A DNA stretch of 64,000 nt from Culex pipiens pallens. Lineage: Eukaryota > Arthropoda > Insecta > Diptera > Culicidae. Of this stretch, positions 44,962 through 55,880 are shown in pieces (positions within the stretch are counted from its first letter, which is position 1; each line of letters starts with the position of its first letter). The stretch is taken from NCBI RefSeq assembly GCF_016801865.2, contig NC_068938.1:196820429-196884428 (forward strand), written 5' to 3'. The translations under genes and the position numbers were made by a program. The notes beneath the pieces are model-generated. The model had not been told where the DNA came from and ran no database searches. It was given only the letters and a program-made list of their open reading frames with translations.

Positions 44962-46750
44962 CTTTGTTTCATTTTTTTTTAATTGAAATTTTTTATTTCT
45001 AGGTTACATATTTCTACGTTTAAATTTCGCTAGCTGGGTGCTCTTTTAGGGAAAATAAATAATGAGAAAAAATATTAGATAAAAACTACCCAAATTGACG
45101 GTCTCCAAAGTTCAAAAGCTGGCTAATTATGCCAGGTAACACCTACGAAGCCGCTCTCCGGCATCATTAATGTTCATCTGACTACAGGCAAAGTCTGCAG
45201 GTGAAATGGTATCATTTGGAGTTCAACTTAGAGAGAGAGAGATACCAAAGCTGGATTACCTTCTACTTTTCCCGCGAGATGAAATGCTGGAGATGATGCT
45301 TCTTCAGCTATGGCGACTTACCTGAAAAAAAAACATTGAGAGAAAGAGAAAATATTCCAAATTAAAACCCAATTAAAGTTTATGTCTAATCAAAATTTAC
45401 GCAGATATTTTTTTTTATTGTGGCGGCAAATAACTCTTTGCATTGCTGCATTATTATGTTGCCTGTATGTTTTGCCTCGCAGTCAGTTTAACGAAGAAAA
45501 TTTATGTGAGAAACGTCGAGATTTTTGCATTTTTTAGCCCAACCTACCCCGCGGTCCGCTTGACTTTGGGCGGGGGGCGGCGAAAGTGTAACCGATTTTG
45601 AGAGCTTTTTTTCAATTAAATTTACCATTTCCAAGCATGCAAGTTAAGGGGAGGGAGGATGAAAACGAGATCGCGGTTTTTTTTTTCGATCTTCTTCTTA
45701 TTTATTCAACAATTCATTACAGGCCGCACCACTTAATTGGACCAATTAAGTTGATGTATTATCACCGCCACCAGTCCCAGGGGGGAAGCCACGAACGAAA
45801 GTGAAACATTTTTACGGTGTATTAACGGGCACGCGGTGGGTGCTGCTTCCACTTTGGTTTTGTTTTTTGGGAGTTTTTTTTTTTGTTTGGGCAGGGGGGG
45901 AGAAGGGGGGTTTTATTGCGTGTTTTATTTGGTGATTGTGTTTTTTTTTCTCGGAGGGAAATTGTTTGGTTAATAAAAAGGGGTGTAAACGATTATGATA
46001 GAGCATGGTGATAATATCACACAGAAAATGAAGAAATTCTTTGAAAAAATGATATTCTTTGGGTTAAAGGTAATGAAATTTCTCATTTATATACAGTTTA
46101 TTTATGCTCAAAAATTTTCGTGGAGGACAATTTAACTCAACCCTTAATCACGTCAGTCTTTGATTGCATGAAACAAACTATTTTTACTATTTTTTCAGAT
46201 AGCGATACGTTTCTCTCAAAGACTGTGTTTCTGACGTTTTATTTAACACTATATTGTCCAATTTTTTTTCTTTAATTTTTATTTTTCCCGTGTTCAGAAG
46301 GTCATTTTGAGCAAATTTTGTTCTACAAAAAACTTACTTCTCTTATTTTATGTTTTTCTTGTTTTTTTTTTGTGTTTTTTTGATTGTTTTTCACACTTTC
46401 TGTTCCAGAATGGCACCAATATCATTTAAGTTGTATAAAAATGCTTAAAGGCATTGTCTGGAGGACTACAAAAATACTGCATGCTTTTTTTTTACTTAAA
46501 ATATAGGAAATGTTAATGAAAATCACAGCCAAATTTGACCGCTAAAAAAAATACATTTTTAAAACATTGGCAAAGTCACATAAAACAAGTCAAACTTTCA
46601 ACCCTAAATATTTAAAAAAAAAATTTCTGTTCAACTTTCTTCAATTTTAAACCAAATACAATTTTCATCAGATAAAATTTTAATCCATTAAATCCCTTTT
46701 AGCAAGGTGGTTAACGATACAATTATAGCGGTAACGATAGACTATTGTTA
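44962..46750. other. Unique segment, no gene recognised
   Basis: Mixed composition with a GC-rich patch at 45540-45600, GA repeats at 45232-45243 and G-runs at 45893-45918. Open stretch 45598-45804 has no domain. 46100-46750 is AT-rich. Confidence 0.5.
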
Positions 46751-47110
46751 TCAAGTTTATGTCCCTCGACCAAATTTGAGGAGGAGCAAAAAGCAAATAT
46801 CAAAGTTTAAACTATAAGCCAAAGTTTCAACAGTTTTGCATTGCATTCAAAAGGTGTTTTAAAATGCATTTTACACAAGTCTAGTTGTTCTGCACAGACA
46901 ATAAATTTTATAAAGCAATTTGCTTAGACGAATAAAGATGTTTAGAAAATAAAACTTTTTGTAGCACTGTTCATTGAAATTTCTCTGAAAATCTAATTAT
47001 TTTTCAACAAGCCGAAAGATTCAAAATATGATCATCCACGTCTTTAGAAAAAAAATGTGGCATGATTTTATGTTTGGTTTGGCGTGATTAATTTTGAAAT
47101 TATTTGCAAT
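46751..47110 (+). repeat. TTAGGC-ended element relic
   Basis: 'agtttatgtccctcgacc', 'gtgttttaaaatgcatttta' and 'cttttgtagcactgt' match the family interior. It lies just upstream of the complete copy. Confidence 0.45.
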
Positions 47111-47246
47111 GTATTTTTTTTTTGTTCTAAACTTATTTTTATTAGGTCCGTTTAGGTGCTGTGACCAGGTTAGGACCGAGAAAATTTATTTGCAATCAAA
47201 ATAACTTACTAAAATTCACTGATATACTGCGAATTTTGATAAAGCA

Positions 47247-47717
47247 TTAGGCCGATGCAAATATTTAAAAAAGTTTTTGTCCCTCGGCCCTAGCCGAGGT
47301 CAAGGGGGGGGGGGGCAAAAAAAAAAAATATAAAAATTTAAATAACAAGCCATAGTCTTCACATTTAAATGAAAAAAGTGTTTTAAAATGCCTTTTACAC
47401 TAGTTCAGTTGTTTTGCAATCATTTGTTTTCAAAAAAATTGAGATCTGACAAAAACAAAAATTGTATCGAAAAAAAAGATTTTGCATCGAAAATTTTCAA
47501 AAAATTTTAAGACTTTTTCATAAACCCAAACATGCTAAAAATGATTTTAAACGCAGGAGAATGTATTTTAATTTGATTTCAGCTGGTTGCACTTGAATTT
47601 TCATTAAAATTTTGAAGTTTATTGTTAAAATATTTTTTTTGCCCCCTGATTTTTCGGGCCAATTTTGAAGGGGGGGGGGGTGACAAAAACTTTTAAAAAT
47701 ATTTGTACCAGCCTTAA
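47247..47717 (+). mobile_element. TTAGGC-ended DNA element, complete copy
   Basis: 471 bp. The left end TTAGGCCGATGCAAATATTT with AAGTTTTTGTCCC is mirrored by the right end GACAAAAACTTTTAAAAAT and GTACCAGCCTTAA. Flanking TTA suggests a 3-4 bp TTA(A) target. No ORF. This copy defines the family used to interpret fragments at 17755, 23130, 23811, 42840, 44370, 46751 and 51541. Confidence 0.7.
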
Positions 47718-47811
47718 CAGGGATGATATTTTTTTGATAATGTTGTAAGTTTCAATGTATTCAAAATCTTTCAGAATAAACTTTTTTTTTAAATAATATA
47801 CTTAATTTATA

Positions 47812-47831
47812 AAAAAAACACCGCCATTTCA
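47812..47831. repeat. Target-site duplication (20 bp), left copy
   Basis: AAAAAAACACCGCCATTTCA, repeated exactly at 49032-49051. Confidence 0.92.
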
Positions 47832-47832
47832 G

Positions 47833-48048
47833 ATTGGTGCGGTGGAAGTGGGGACGCGAAGTCGTGATTATTCAGGTTAATTTTTTTGGTGTGCTTATGT
47901 GTCGCTGTTCGTATGGGATGAGTGATTGTGCTAATCGAATAATAGCATCATTGGTGCGCTGGAAGTGGGGACGCGAAGTCGTGATTATTCAGGTTAATTT
48001 TTTGGTGTGCTTTTGTGTCGCTGTTCGTATGGGGTTAGTGCATAATTT
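47833..48048 (+). repeat. Duplicated 5' block of retroposon copy 2
   Basis: ATTGGTGCGGTGGAAGTGG begins at 47833 and, with one change, at 47950. Each unit contains GGACGCGAAGTCGTGATTAT and TGTGTCGCTGTTCGTATGGG. Doubled 5' units recall the promoter monomers of some LINEs. Confidence 0.85.
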
Positions 48049-48159
48049 GTAAAGGGAGCGCGTGGTCGTAAAAAATATTCGGAGTGAAAAGTGATTTTTT
48101 TTTTGTGTGCCTTTTGTCGTGAATTGTGTGTGTTTCTTGCTAGTAATAATAATATCAGT

Positions 48160-48675
48160 CCTTCCTTTATCATCGTTGATCGGAGGGCACGCCGCCGGTT
48201 GAGTTTGTCGTATTAATTGTGTTCCAAAGTAACTGGGTGTTAATTGTGTTTAGTACTTCAGTCGATTGCGGGCGGTGAGGCCACGCGCTTGCCTTACTGA
48301 ATTATTTTTGTCTTTTTCGTCGAGTAATTGGTGTTTTTTTGTGCTTTTGTAAACTTAATTAATTGTTTTGTGATTTTCAAAGCCCTTCCTATATCATCGT
48401 TGATCGGAAGGCACGGCGTCGGGTGGATTGTGCTTAAATTTTTCGAATAAGGTTTTATTTTTTTTTTGCTGTGAAAAAGCCATTTCTATATAATGATTGA
48501 AAGACGCACTGACAATTTGGATAGTCGAGTTAAAAGTGGAGCGAAATAACTGTGTGTGAGTGATTTTGTGTGTTAACCAGAAAGACCTTCCCATAGCATC
48601 GTTGCTCGGAAGGCTCGCCGACGGGTCTGTTATGAAAGTCCTCCCCATAGCGTCGTAGCTCGGGAGGCATCGAAA
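48160..48675 (+). repeat. Four-copy structured motif (CCTTCC ... GGAAGG)
   Basis: Copies at about 48160, 48384, 48592 and 48639 share the form CCTTCC - 4 bases - ATCGTTGATC - GGAAGGC - a short GC-rich segment such as GCCGACGGG. In each, CCTTCC or CCTCCC can pair with GGAAGG or GGGAGG, and changes in one arm are matched in the other in copy 4 (CCTCCC with GGGAGG). Spacing falls from about 220 to 47 bp. Confidence 0.75.
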
Positions 48676-48720
48676 AGCCAATACCTTATCCTACTAACCC
48701 AAAAAAAAAATAATCACGTG

Positions 48721-48882
48721 ATGCTTGAAGGAGATGCTGTGGATTCAACGGTCTCAAGCGGTATCAACAAGTATATAGCAAAAAACTATGTGCTTGATGA
48801 GTCTGCAACTTCAACTATCGGACTAACATTCCTCCCTTTCGTTGAACTGCAGGCTTCTTGGGAGGGCGCCGGTATTGACTAA
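48721..48882 (+). pseudogene. 53-codon ORF remnant in retroposon copy 2
   Basis: ATG at 48721 opens a frame that ends at TAA 48880-48882, followed at once by a second TAA. The peptide begins MLEGDAVDST and ends SWEGAGID. It lies just before the 3' UTR. It may be the joined start or end of a parent element's ORF left by an internal deletion. I recognise no domain, so translation is unproven. Confidence 0.4.
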
Positions 48883-49031
48883 TAAAGTAGGGATCTTCAG
48901 AGGTTAAACAGTGAACGGATGGTTGGCTCCCACTGATCATTTTTGATTCATTGTTTAACTTCAGCTGATCTGTCAATAACGGAGTAGCAGCTCATTGGCA
49001 GTCAACCATGCTCATGCTCATGCTCATGCTC

Positions 49032-49051
49032 AAAAAAACACCGCCATTTCA
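49032..49051. repeat. Target-site duplication (20 bp), right copy
   Basis: Exact copy of 47812-47831, directly after the CATGCT tail. Confidence 0.92.
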
Positions 49052-49088
49052 TCCGACTTTAGCTGTCCTAGACGCAAAAGAAAGGTGA

Positions 49089-49755
49089 TTAGAATGGCCT
49101 TTTGGGAAAAATAGTAAGAAGTTTCAAAAATCTAGCCTAACATTTGAAAAGGTCGTATGAAAAAATAAACTGCTGTTTTGGAGGTCTCGGGTCCAAAGAG
49201 CCTATATCTGAAAATATTTTTACCTGATTTCTCGGAAAATTTGGTGAAGTTATGTATTGGTTTTTCGACGCACCACGCGCGAAAATGAGAAAATAACAAA
49301 AACGGCAAAAATCGACTTTTTTTCACTAAAACTGCAAGAACTTGAAAATTTCAGCGTTGACCTATACATGTTAGGGTACCAAAAGTTGAGTATTTCAATT
49401 ATGAAAATTTTGGTAACATGTAAAGGTCATCGCTGAAATTTTGAAGTTATCGCAGTTTTAGTGAAAAAAGTCAATTTTTCCCGTTTTCGTCATTATTTCG
49501 ATTTTGCGCATGGCGCGCCGAAAAACCTAGTTTTTATTTTCAAAAATCGTTTCTCAGAGTATTGAAAACATAACTTCATCATTTTTTGATAAATAATGTA
49601 AAATTTTCCGAGGAATCAGGTAAAAATATTTTCAGACATAGGCTCTTTTGTCCCGGGACCTTCAAAACAGCATATTAAGTTTTCATACGACCTTTTCAAA
49701 TGTTGTGCTAGATTTTTGAAACTTCTTACTATTTTTCTCAAATAGCCAAACTAAT
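49089..49755. mobile_element. FB3 fold-back element
   Basis: A palindrome of about 660 bp. 'aaaaatagtaagaagtttca' near the left is mirrored by 'tgaaacttcttactattttt' near the right. Pairing continues through 'ggtcgtatgaaaa', 'aatatttttacctgatt', 'aatttt..ggtgaagttatg' and 'tcagcgttgacctatacatg' to a centre near 49390. The arms have diverged more than those of FB2. No ORF recognised. Confidence 0.75.
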
Positions 49756-50220
49756 TTATCGAACCACCCTAACACGGCGTAGGTCACCCTATAATGGTCA
49801 AACAAAAAAATACGGGACTAATTGTTTTGGCCAAGGAACTCCCAGAAAAAATTTGAGCCCAATCGAAGAACTTTTTTTTCGAATCATGCTGTTTTCGTGG
49901 TGAATTGCTGTAAAACAATGTTAATTTGAGAAAAAATACACATTTTTTACAACAAACTTGCTTCGAATTAACTTATATTTAAGTGTAATCAAATTTCATA
50001 CACAACTTGAGTAAAATTACATCAGAAAGAGGTAAATCTACACTTTTTTTACGTTGAATAGCTCGTCGAAAGGGTTTCTAATTTATCATGTTATTTAATG
50101 AAGTAATAAATTTATGTAATAAAATACATAATTTGCGAGTAGCAAAGAGGGATCATTTCTTTTTCATTAAAAATGTTTGCATCTTAGTTTTACACTTAAA
50201 CTACCAAGCGGGCGGAGAAC
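49756..50220. other. AT-rich spacer, nothing certain
   Basis: No gene. A stretch at 49920-50060 has words like those of the MITE at 50223-50452 but no clear ends. Confidence 0.4.
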
Positions 50221-50222
50221 TA

Positions 50223-50452
50223 CACACAAAAAAATATTTCGAATGTTACATCATTTATAATGTAACACTTTTGCTCGACATTAAAAATTTAAATTTAAAA
50301 TGCAATTTGATGTAAATTTGCAACAAATTATACGTAAAACATGATTTTACGTGTGATTCAACCATTTACGTCGAATCTTTAGTTTACTTCAACTGAGTTT
50401 ACATGTGATTAATTTTTTCCGTGTCAAGTAAATTCACATATTTTTTTCTGTG
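50223..50452. mobile_element. TA-flanked MITE with CACACAAAAAAATAT ends
   Basis: 230 bp, TA at 50221-50222 and 50453-50454. CACACAAAAAAATAT at the left pairs with ATATTTTTTTCTGTG at the right. The interior is rich in TTACAT/ATGTAA and TTACGT words. A related, endless fragment lies at 63020-63140. Confidence 0.75.
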
Positions 50453-50454
50453 TA

Positions 50455-51540
50455 GATTGGTTCCACATAAAAAAACAAATTTTTCGCGCTGTTGGCTGTT
50501 TAACTGTTAATTTGTTTTTGTCGTCAGCTCAAATTGATTATTAAAAATAATATTTTTTTCATCCATATTTATTTTATTGTTGAAAAAGATTTTATCAAAT
50601 CATTTCTGTTTTAATATGCAGTTTGGATGATTTTTCTTATGATTTTTTATGCACCAAAAAAAACACCAAGTTTTATTATTTATGCTAAATAAAACTGCAA
50701 ATCACTAAATCCCCTTTGGAAGCATGTAATCGCCAATCTTTACGCAAACCGGTCAATAATACAATCTTAATAAATTGCATGATCTAACCCACAAATAAAA
50801 ACAATAAAAATTAAAAATAAACCCTCTTGTCACCTGAGATCGCCCCAACGTATCACACCCAGACAGCCAGGAACCATCGACCGAGTCATAAACCAAGGTA
50901 TAAATTGGAGGAAGCAAAAAAAAAAAGAAACGAAGCTCAGGAATGCAAAAACCGGACACCTTCCGCGTAATACCTTGACCAGTTGAGAGAAAAAGGTGTA
51001 ACAAAAAATGAGCAAAATTACCATCCTCACCTGTTTGCTCGCCCCCCTCCCCTGAGGGCATGTGAGTGTGAGGTGGTCACCGTATGGTAATTAAGTGAAC
51101 GCAATGGCTGGGTTAGGGGAGGGAGGTGTAAATGAATGAAAAATTGTCGTGGTTGAATGGGATGGGGAGAGGAAAGAAAAGAAATTAATATGCACTAGTC
51201 AAAAATCTTTTTTAGGTTGATTTTTAAAATTTTCTGTGGTAAAACCTTGCTCAAAATTTCGGATTCAACAATATATTGATGTAAAAAAGCTTTTTTCACC
51301 GGTTGCCAGCTAGTGTGAGAGAGTAATTAGCTTGCGTCATTTGGCGGAGGAGAATGCCGCTGCAGCTTCTTCCCTCAAGTTCCCCTTTAAAATCGATCGA
51401 TGGCCAAGTGGAAATTTTACAATGAGCAGCAAAAAAAAGCAGTCTCGATAAGAGGCTTGCGGGAGCACGGAAGGTGTAGAAAAGTCAAGTGGAGAAATGA
51501 TTGAGGATGGCTGACGGAAGGGGATTTATTATAATTTCAG
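50455..51540. other. Unique segment, no gene recognised
   Basis: AT-rich to 50800, higher GC after. The minus strand is open for 102 codons (50753-51061) with no domain. G-rich runs at 51110-51175. Confidence 0.5.
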
Positions 51541-52346
51541 TTAGGCTGGTACAAACTATTTTTAAAAGTTTTTGTCACCCCCTTTTCATAATTGGTCCGA
51601 AAAATTAGGGGGCAAATTTTTTTTGCAATTCCGTCGTGAAACTACTTACTTTTCTTGAATAACGAAACAGCCTTCTTTACTGTACCAAAAATAACAGAAT
51701 TGAATAGTAACACATTTATCCTATAATTTTGTTCAAATGGTGTTTTCGGAATTGCAAAAAAACGTTGTTCGTTACAAAACTTGATTTTTTCATCCCTCGT
51801 CGTATTTATCCAACTCGGTGAACCTCGTTTGTTAAATGTACAACTCGTGCTGAATAATTTTTCTTTTTGCAACTTGTTACATAAACTAGTATTTTCCAAA
51901 TAAAACTACAAAACTGTAATGGAAATTAAAGTGCAATCATCTGAAATCAATATTAAAAGGGAAAAGAACCCTGCGTTTGGAATCATTTTAGTATGTTTGG
52001 GTTTATTCAAAAATCATCGAATTTAAAAAAAAATAGATGTTCAGTACCACAAAAACTTTTTACGCTTTTTAATCGTCAAATCTTACATTTTTCGAAAACT
52101 AATGAATGTAAAACAATTGAACTAGTGTAAAATGCATTTTAAAAAACTTTTTTCTTATAAATGTTGAGAGAATGATTTATTATTTAATATTTCACAAATA
52201 TTTCATATTTTTATACAGGTTTTACGAACATCGCCAATATTTGAGAAAATGTTGGCAAACTATTCAAGAAAATTTCAACTCAAAAAGTTCTTTGATTTCG
52301 TGTAAAAAGTCGACATAAACTTTGAAAAATATTTACAACGGCCTAA
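51541..52346 (+). mobile_element. TTAGGC-ended DNA element, interrupted copy
   Basis: The left end TTAGGCTGGTACAAACTATT with AGTTTTTGTCACCCCC and the right end 'aaaaatatttacaacggcct' + 'aa' at 52346 frame a typical interior ('gcgtttggaatcattttagt', 'tgtaaaatgcattttaaaa'). Hairpin-ended copy F is nested near its left end. Confidence 0.7.
51622..51895 (+). mobile_element. Hairpin-ended element, copy F
   Basis: It starts TTTTGCAATTCCGTCG, has CGGAATTGCAAAAAA at 51747-51761 and a decayed hairpin around 'tatttatccaactcggtg', and ends AAACTAGTATTTT. Nested in a TTAGGC-ended element, as is copy C. Confidence 0.78.
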
Positions 52347-52436
52347 ATCATGTTTCCAATTTGAAGACAATTAATTTTTTTAGAATTGCATTCTTGGGAT
52401 TTTATAAAATTTACAATTTAAAATTGAATTAAATTA

Positions 52437-53251
52437 GGGTAATTCTCTACCAACTCACACGAAATCGGGAAAAGTTGCCCCGACCCCTCTTTGATTTGCG
52501 TGAAACTTTGTCCTTAGGGGTAACTTTTGTCCCTGATCACGAATCCGAGGTCCGTTTTTTGATATCTCGTGACGGAGGGGCGGTACGACCCCTTACATTT
52601 TTGAACATGCGAAAAAAGAGGTGTTTTTCAATAATTTGCAGCCTGAAACGGTGATGAGATAGAAATTTGGTGTCGAAGGGACTGTTATGTAAAATTAGAC
52701 GCCCGATTTCATGGCGTACTCAGAATTCCGGAAAAAACGCATTTTTCATCGAAAAAAACACTAAAAAAGTTTTAAAAATTCTCCCATTTTCCGTTACTCG
52801 ACTGTGAAATTTTTTGGAACAAATCATTTTATGGGAAATTTAATGTAGTTTTTCGAATCTAAATTGACCCAGAAAGGTCATTTTTTCATTTAGAACAAAA
52901 ATTTTCATTTTAAAATTTCGTGTTTTTTTCTAACTTTGCAGGGTTATATATTAGAGTGTAACAATGTTTTACAAAGTTGTAGAGCAGACAATTACAAAAA
53001 TTCTAATATATAGACATAAGGGGTTTGCTTATAAACATCACGAGTAATCGCGATTTTACGAAAAAAAAGTTTTGAAAAAGTTACTTTTTGCGTTTCTCTT
53101 TGTTTCGTCGTCCATGTCTGTGACGATGACGGGTGACGATGAACGGCCATGATCGATGACGACCAACTTTTTCAAAACTTTTTTTCGTAAAATCGCGATT
53201 ACTCGTGATGTTTATAAGCAAACCCCTTATGTTTATATATCAAAATTTTTT
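52437..53251. mobile_element. FB2 second copy, right arm truncated
   Basis: The left arm runs GGGTAATTCTCTACC from 52437 to about 53085, in the order of the copy at 16235. The loop (53085-53165) is in the opposite orientation. The right arm stops near 53251 after 'ccccttatgtttatatatca'. Because the arms are palindromic, only the loop defines orientation, so this copy is simply inverted. Confidence 0.85.
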
Positions 53252-54888
53252 TAACTCAAAATTTGAGAAAAGCTTAAAAGTGCTGAATTGCTAAAGCAAA
53301 AAAAAATCTAAATGCAGTGTTTACAATCGAGTGTACCCATTTTTATTCCAAAAATTATATTTTTAGCAGTCTTTTTTCAGAATATTACTATGCAAGCCTT
53401 TTTCAGCCAATTTTTTAAATATTCAAAATCAAAACAGCAGGAAAGTCCAAGCCATTGCCAAAAAAGCCTGTTAAAAGAAAAAAGTAAAAAAAAAAAAAAT
53501 AATTTATTTATAAAATTTTATGAGCGTATAAATTATAAAAAATAATATAAGAATTTTCAAAGAACCATTCTATTTTAAGTTTGTTGCTAATTTGATTTCC
53601 CACATTTGAGCAATAATTGTTTTTTTTAATATCACCTTTTGTAGGACTAAAAAAATATAGTTTTTAAACGATTTACATAAAAAATAATTTAATAACTTAG
53701 TTAGAGCCAACAAATTTAATGGAAATATGACTCTTTCAAACAAAATGGTTGGAAAAAAGGTAACAAACCATAAGAAAAATAACAAGCACTAGTTACCATT
53801 CAAATTGAGCACTTGCGCTCGTGTATCGCTGTATCCAATAAGTGGCGCCGTTGTTTTGCATAAATTTACAAATGCATAAAAGTCACCAGCCAGCCCAGCC
53901 ATCCATTAATGGATGCAAGTCACATCGCTTGACGCTTCTGTAATTGAGAAAGGCTTTCCTTGAGCACGAAACACGCGAAATGCAATGCCATTCAAATTAC
54001 TTCCCATCGTGCATCGTGAATGAGCAACTCTGTGACGAACAACGAACGATGCAAACCGCCAGCAGCCTGGAAGTGCATCAGTAAAAAAGCAAAATAATAA
54101 AAAAAGACACAGTGGAAAGTAACAAGACTGTATGACACGGACGGATGCCTTTTTAAAGGACCATTTTTCAAGTTTACGATCACCGATCATGCTAAATGGT
54201 TTGGCTCGGGGTGGCCATTGCCATTGTGTCGTGTTATTATTGAGGGGGACATCGAAAACAACCTGTAATTTGTGCACGTTGAATTTTATCGAGCGAATTT
54301 TTGATCATTTTTATGTAATTTTCCACACAAATAACAACAATACAATGTTGAAGGTTCAGCCAGCAGCCACAAAAGCATCGAAAAGTCATTTATCTAAACG
54401 TAATGGAAAGTATTGACATTGCATGATACAACGCGCGACAGATCATAAAATAATTGATATGTATTTGCAAAACACACCAGTTAGCCAACCAGCCTGGCCG
54501 GAGGAACCTGTTATCAGGTCTTCAGGTTCACTTGGCATTGCACGGTGTGGTTCGGTCGAGGCCACCATGCCGTGCGCCAAACACGGGCTCCTTAATGTAC
54601 GATTGCTGTTGTCGCACATGTAATAGAGAGATGAAAGATGGTTACAATGACGTTGGCGACGACGCGTGCTCTTAACCTTCAATTGAAGCATTGGAACATA
54701 GTTGTAGAAATAATGGAAGTTTGATAAGGTGGAAAATTGACAAAATACACTAAATTCAATTAATGTTGTTAAAGAGATAAGGAGGCAAGAACAGCAAACG
54801 ATAACGATAACAAGTTATTGAAAATATCAGAATGAAAAAAAAGGATAAAAGTTTTCACAAAGAATATGATATTTTCGTAGTATTCAAT
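53252..54888. other. AT-rich then unique segment, no gene recognised
   Basis: AT-rich to 53800, then a higher-GC island (53820-54720). Overlapping open stretches on both strands at 53906-54691 lack domains. No transposon ends found. Confidence 0.5.
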
Positions 54889-54890
54889 TA

Positions 54891-55878
54891 CACAGCAAAA
54901 AATCCGATGGTAAAATCGCATGCAAAAGCATGCACATCATCTTTGTGAGAAAAAGCATGTAATATTGTATGAGAAAACGTGTACGAGCAATTCAAGCTCA
55001 AATCAGGATTTTTTCTGGTACTTTTGTACCCGACCCTCTCCGATTTCAATGAAACTTTGTGGACATGTTATCCTAAGCCTATTTAAGCCATTTTTGTGTA
55101 TATGGAGCCAATAGTAGTCGAAAATAACATTTGAGAAGGGCATAAGGTATTTAAATATGTTTGTACTTGGTAATTTAAAAATTAGTGTATCTCGAAGCCG
55201 TTGCGTCGTATCAAAAAGTGGTTAAAGACAAACTTGTAGGAAATTGGACGGGCTTTCTGAAAAAATACACTGAAACAAAAATACACGCCACATCTATGAG
55301 ATTTTTCTGATTTTCTAAATCTAAAACTTAAATTGAAAGGTGATGTCACGATTTTTTTCGTTCAATTTTTTTGAGAAAATAGCCTAAAATATAACCAAAA
55401 GCCTAACGAAAAAGGCAGAATAGTATGTCTCTCCTAAAAAAATACAAAAATCATTTGCTAAAACTGTTTTTTAAAAAGTGGTCTAAACATCAAAATTTTT
55501 GAAAACCGGTAGTGGGAATCGATTCTCCAGACAATTTAACATAAAAGTCTCCATATTGACCATTGTCCTATGTCCAATCCTTGGGAAGATACAGCGGTTT
55601 TAAAAATGAAAATGTTGAAAAAACAGGTTTTTTGGTGGTTTTTGGCAATTTGTATATGATAGCGTCGAGATAGCCAAGTGGGTTGGGGCGCGGACTTGGT
55701 AATCTGAACACGACTCTCGCCGGATTGATGTTATTTTTGGGGTGAGCAGACCTGATTTTTTTTTCTTCGGTACATGCTTTTTGTGTACACGTTTTCTCAA
55801 ACAATATAACATGCTTTTTCTCACAAAGATGATGCGCATGCTTTTGCATGCGATTTAACACAGAAATTTTTTGCTGTG
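54891..55878. mobile_element. 988-bp TA-flanked element with long inverted ends
   Basis: TA at 54889-54890 and 55879-55880. The ends read CACAGCAAAAAATCCGATGG and the inverse of a very similar sequence. Pairing continues through TCGCATGCAAAAGCATGC, CATCATCTTTGTGAGAAAAA and GCATGT for about 100 bases. The interior (55020-55600) is not recognised as coding and looks like other repeat DNA. Mariner-type mobilisation is inferred from the TA duplication. Confidence 0.85.
55663..55735 (+). repeat. tRNA-like segment inside the TA element
   Basis: TAGCCAAGTGG at about 55671 is an exact match to the pol III box A consensus TRGYNNARNGG. GGATTGATGTT about 50 bases later is a decayed box B. The stretch 'gcgcggacttggtaatct' resembles a tRNA anticodon arm. 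It is probably a degenerate tRNA-derived SINE head or tRNA pseudogene. Confidence 0.5.
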
Positions 55879-55880
55879 TA

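Larger units (their letters stand above)
47832..49031 (+). mobile_element. CATGCT-tailed non-autonomous retroposon, copy 2
   Basis: 1.2-kb element between perfect 20-bp direct repeats. It starts GATTGGTGCGGTGGAAG, carries two tandem 5' repeats (offset 117 bp), then four copies of a hairpin-like motif, a 53-codon ORF remnant ending TAATAA, a 3' UTR and a tail of tandem CATGCT units (about 49008-49031). It shares architecture, tail and long duplications with 13465-14392, but the bodies are different. I infer an internally deleted derivative of a non-LTR element: 5' UTR plus 3' end. The parent family is not identified. Confidence 0.8.
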
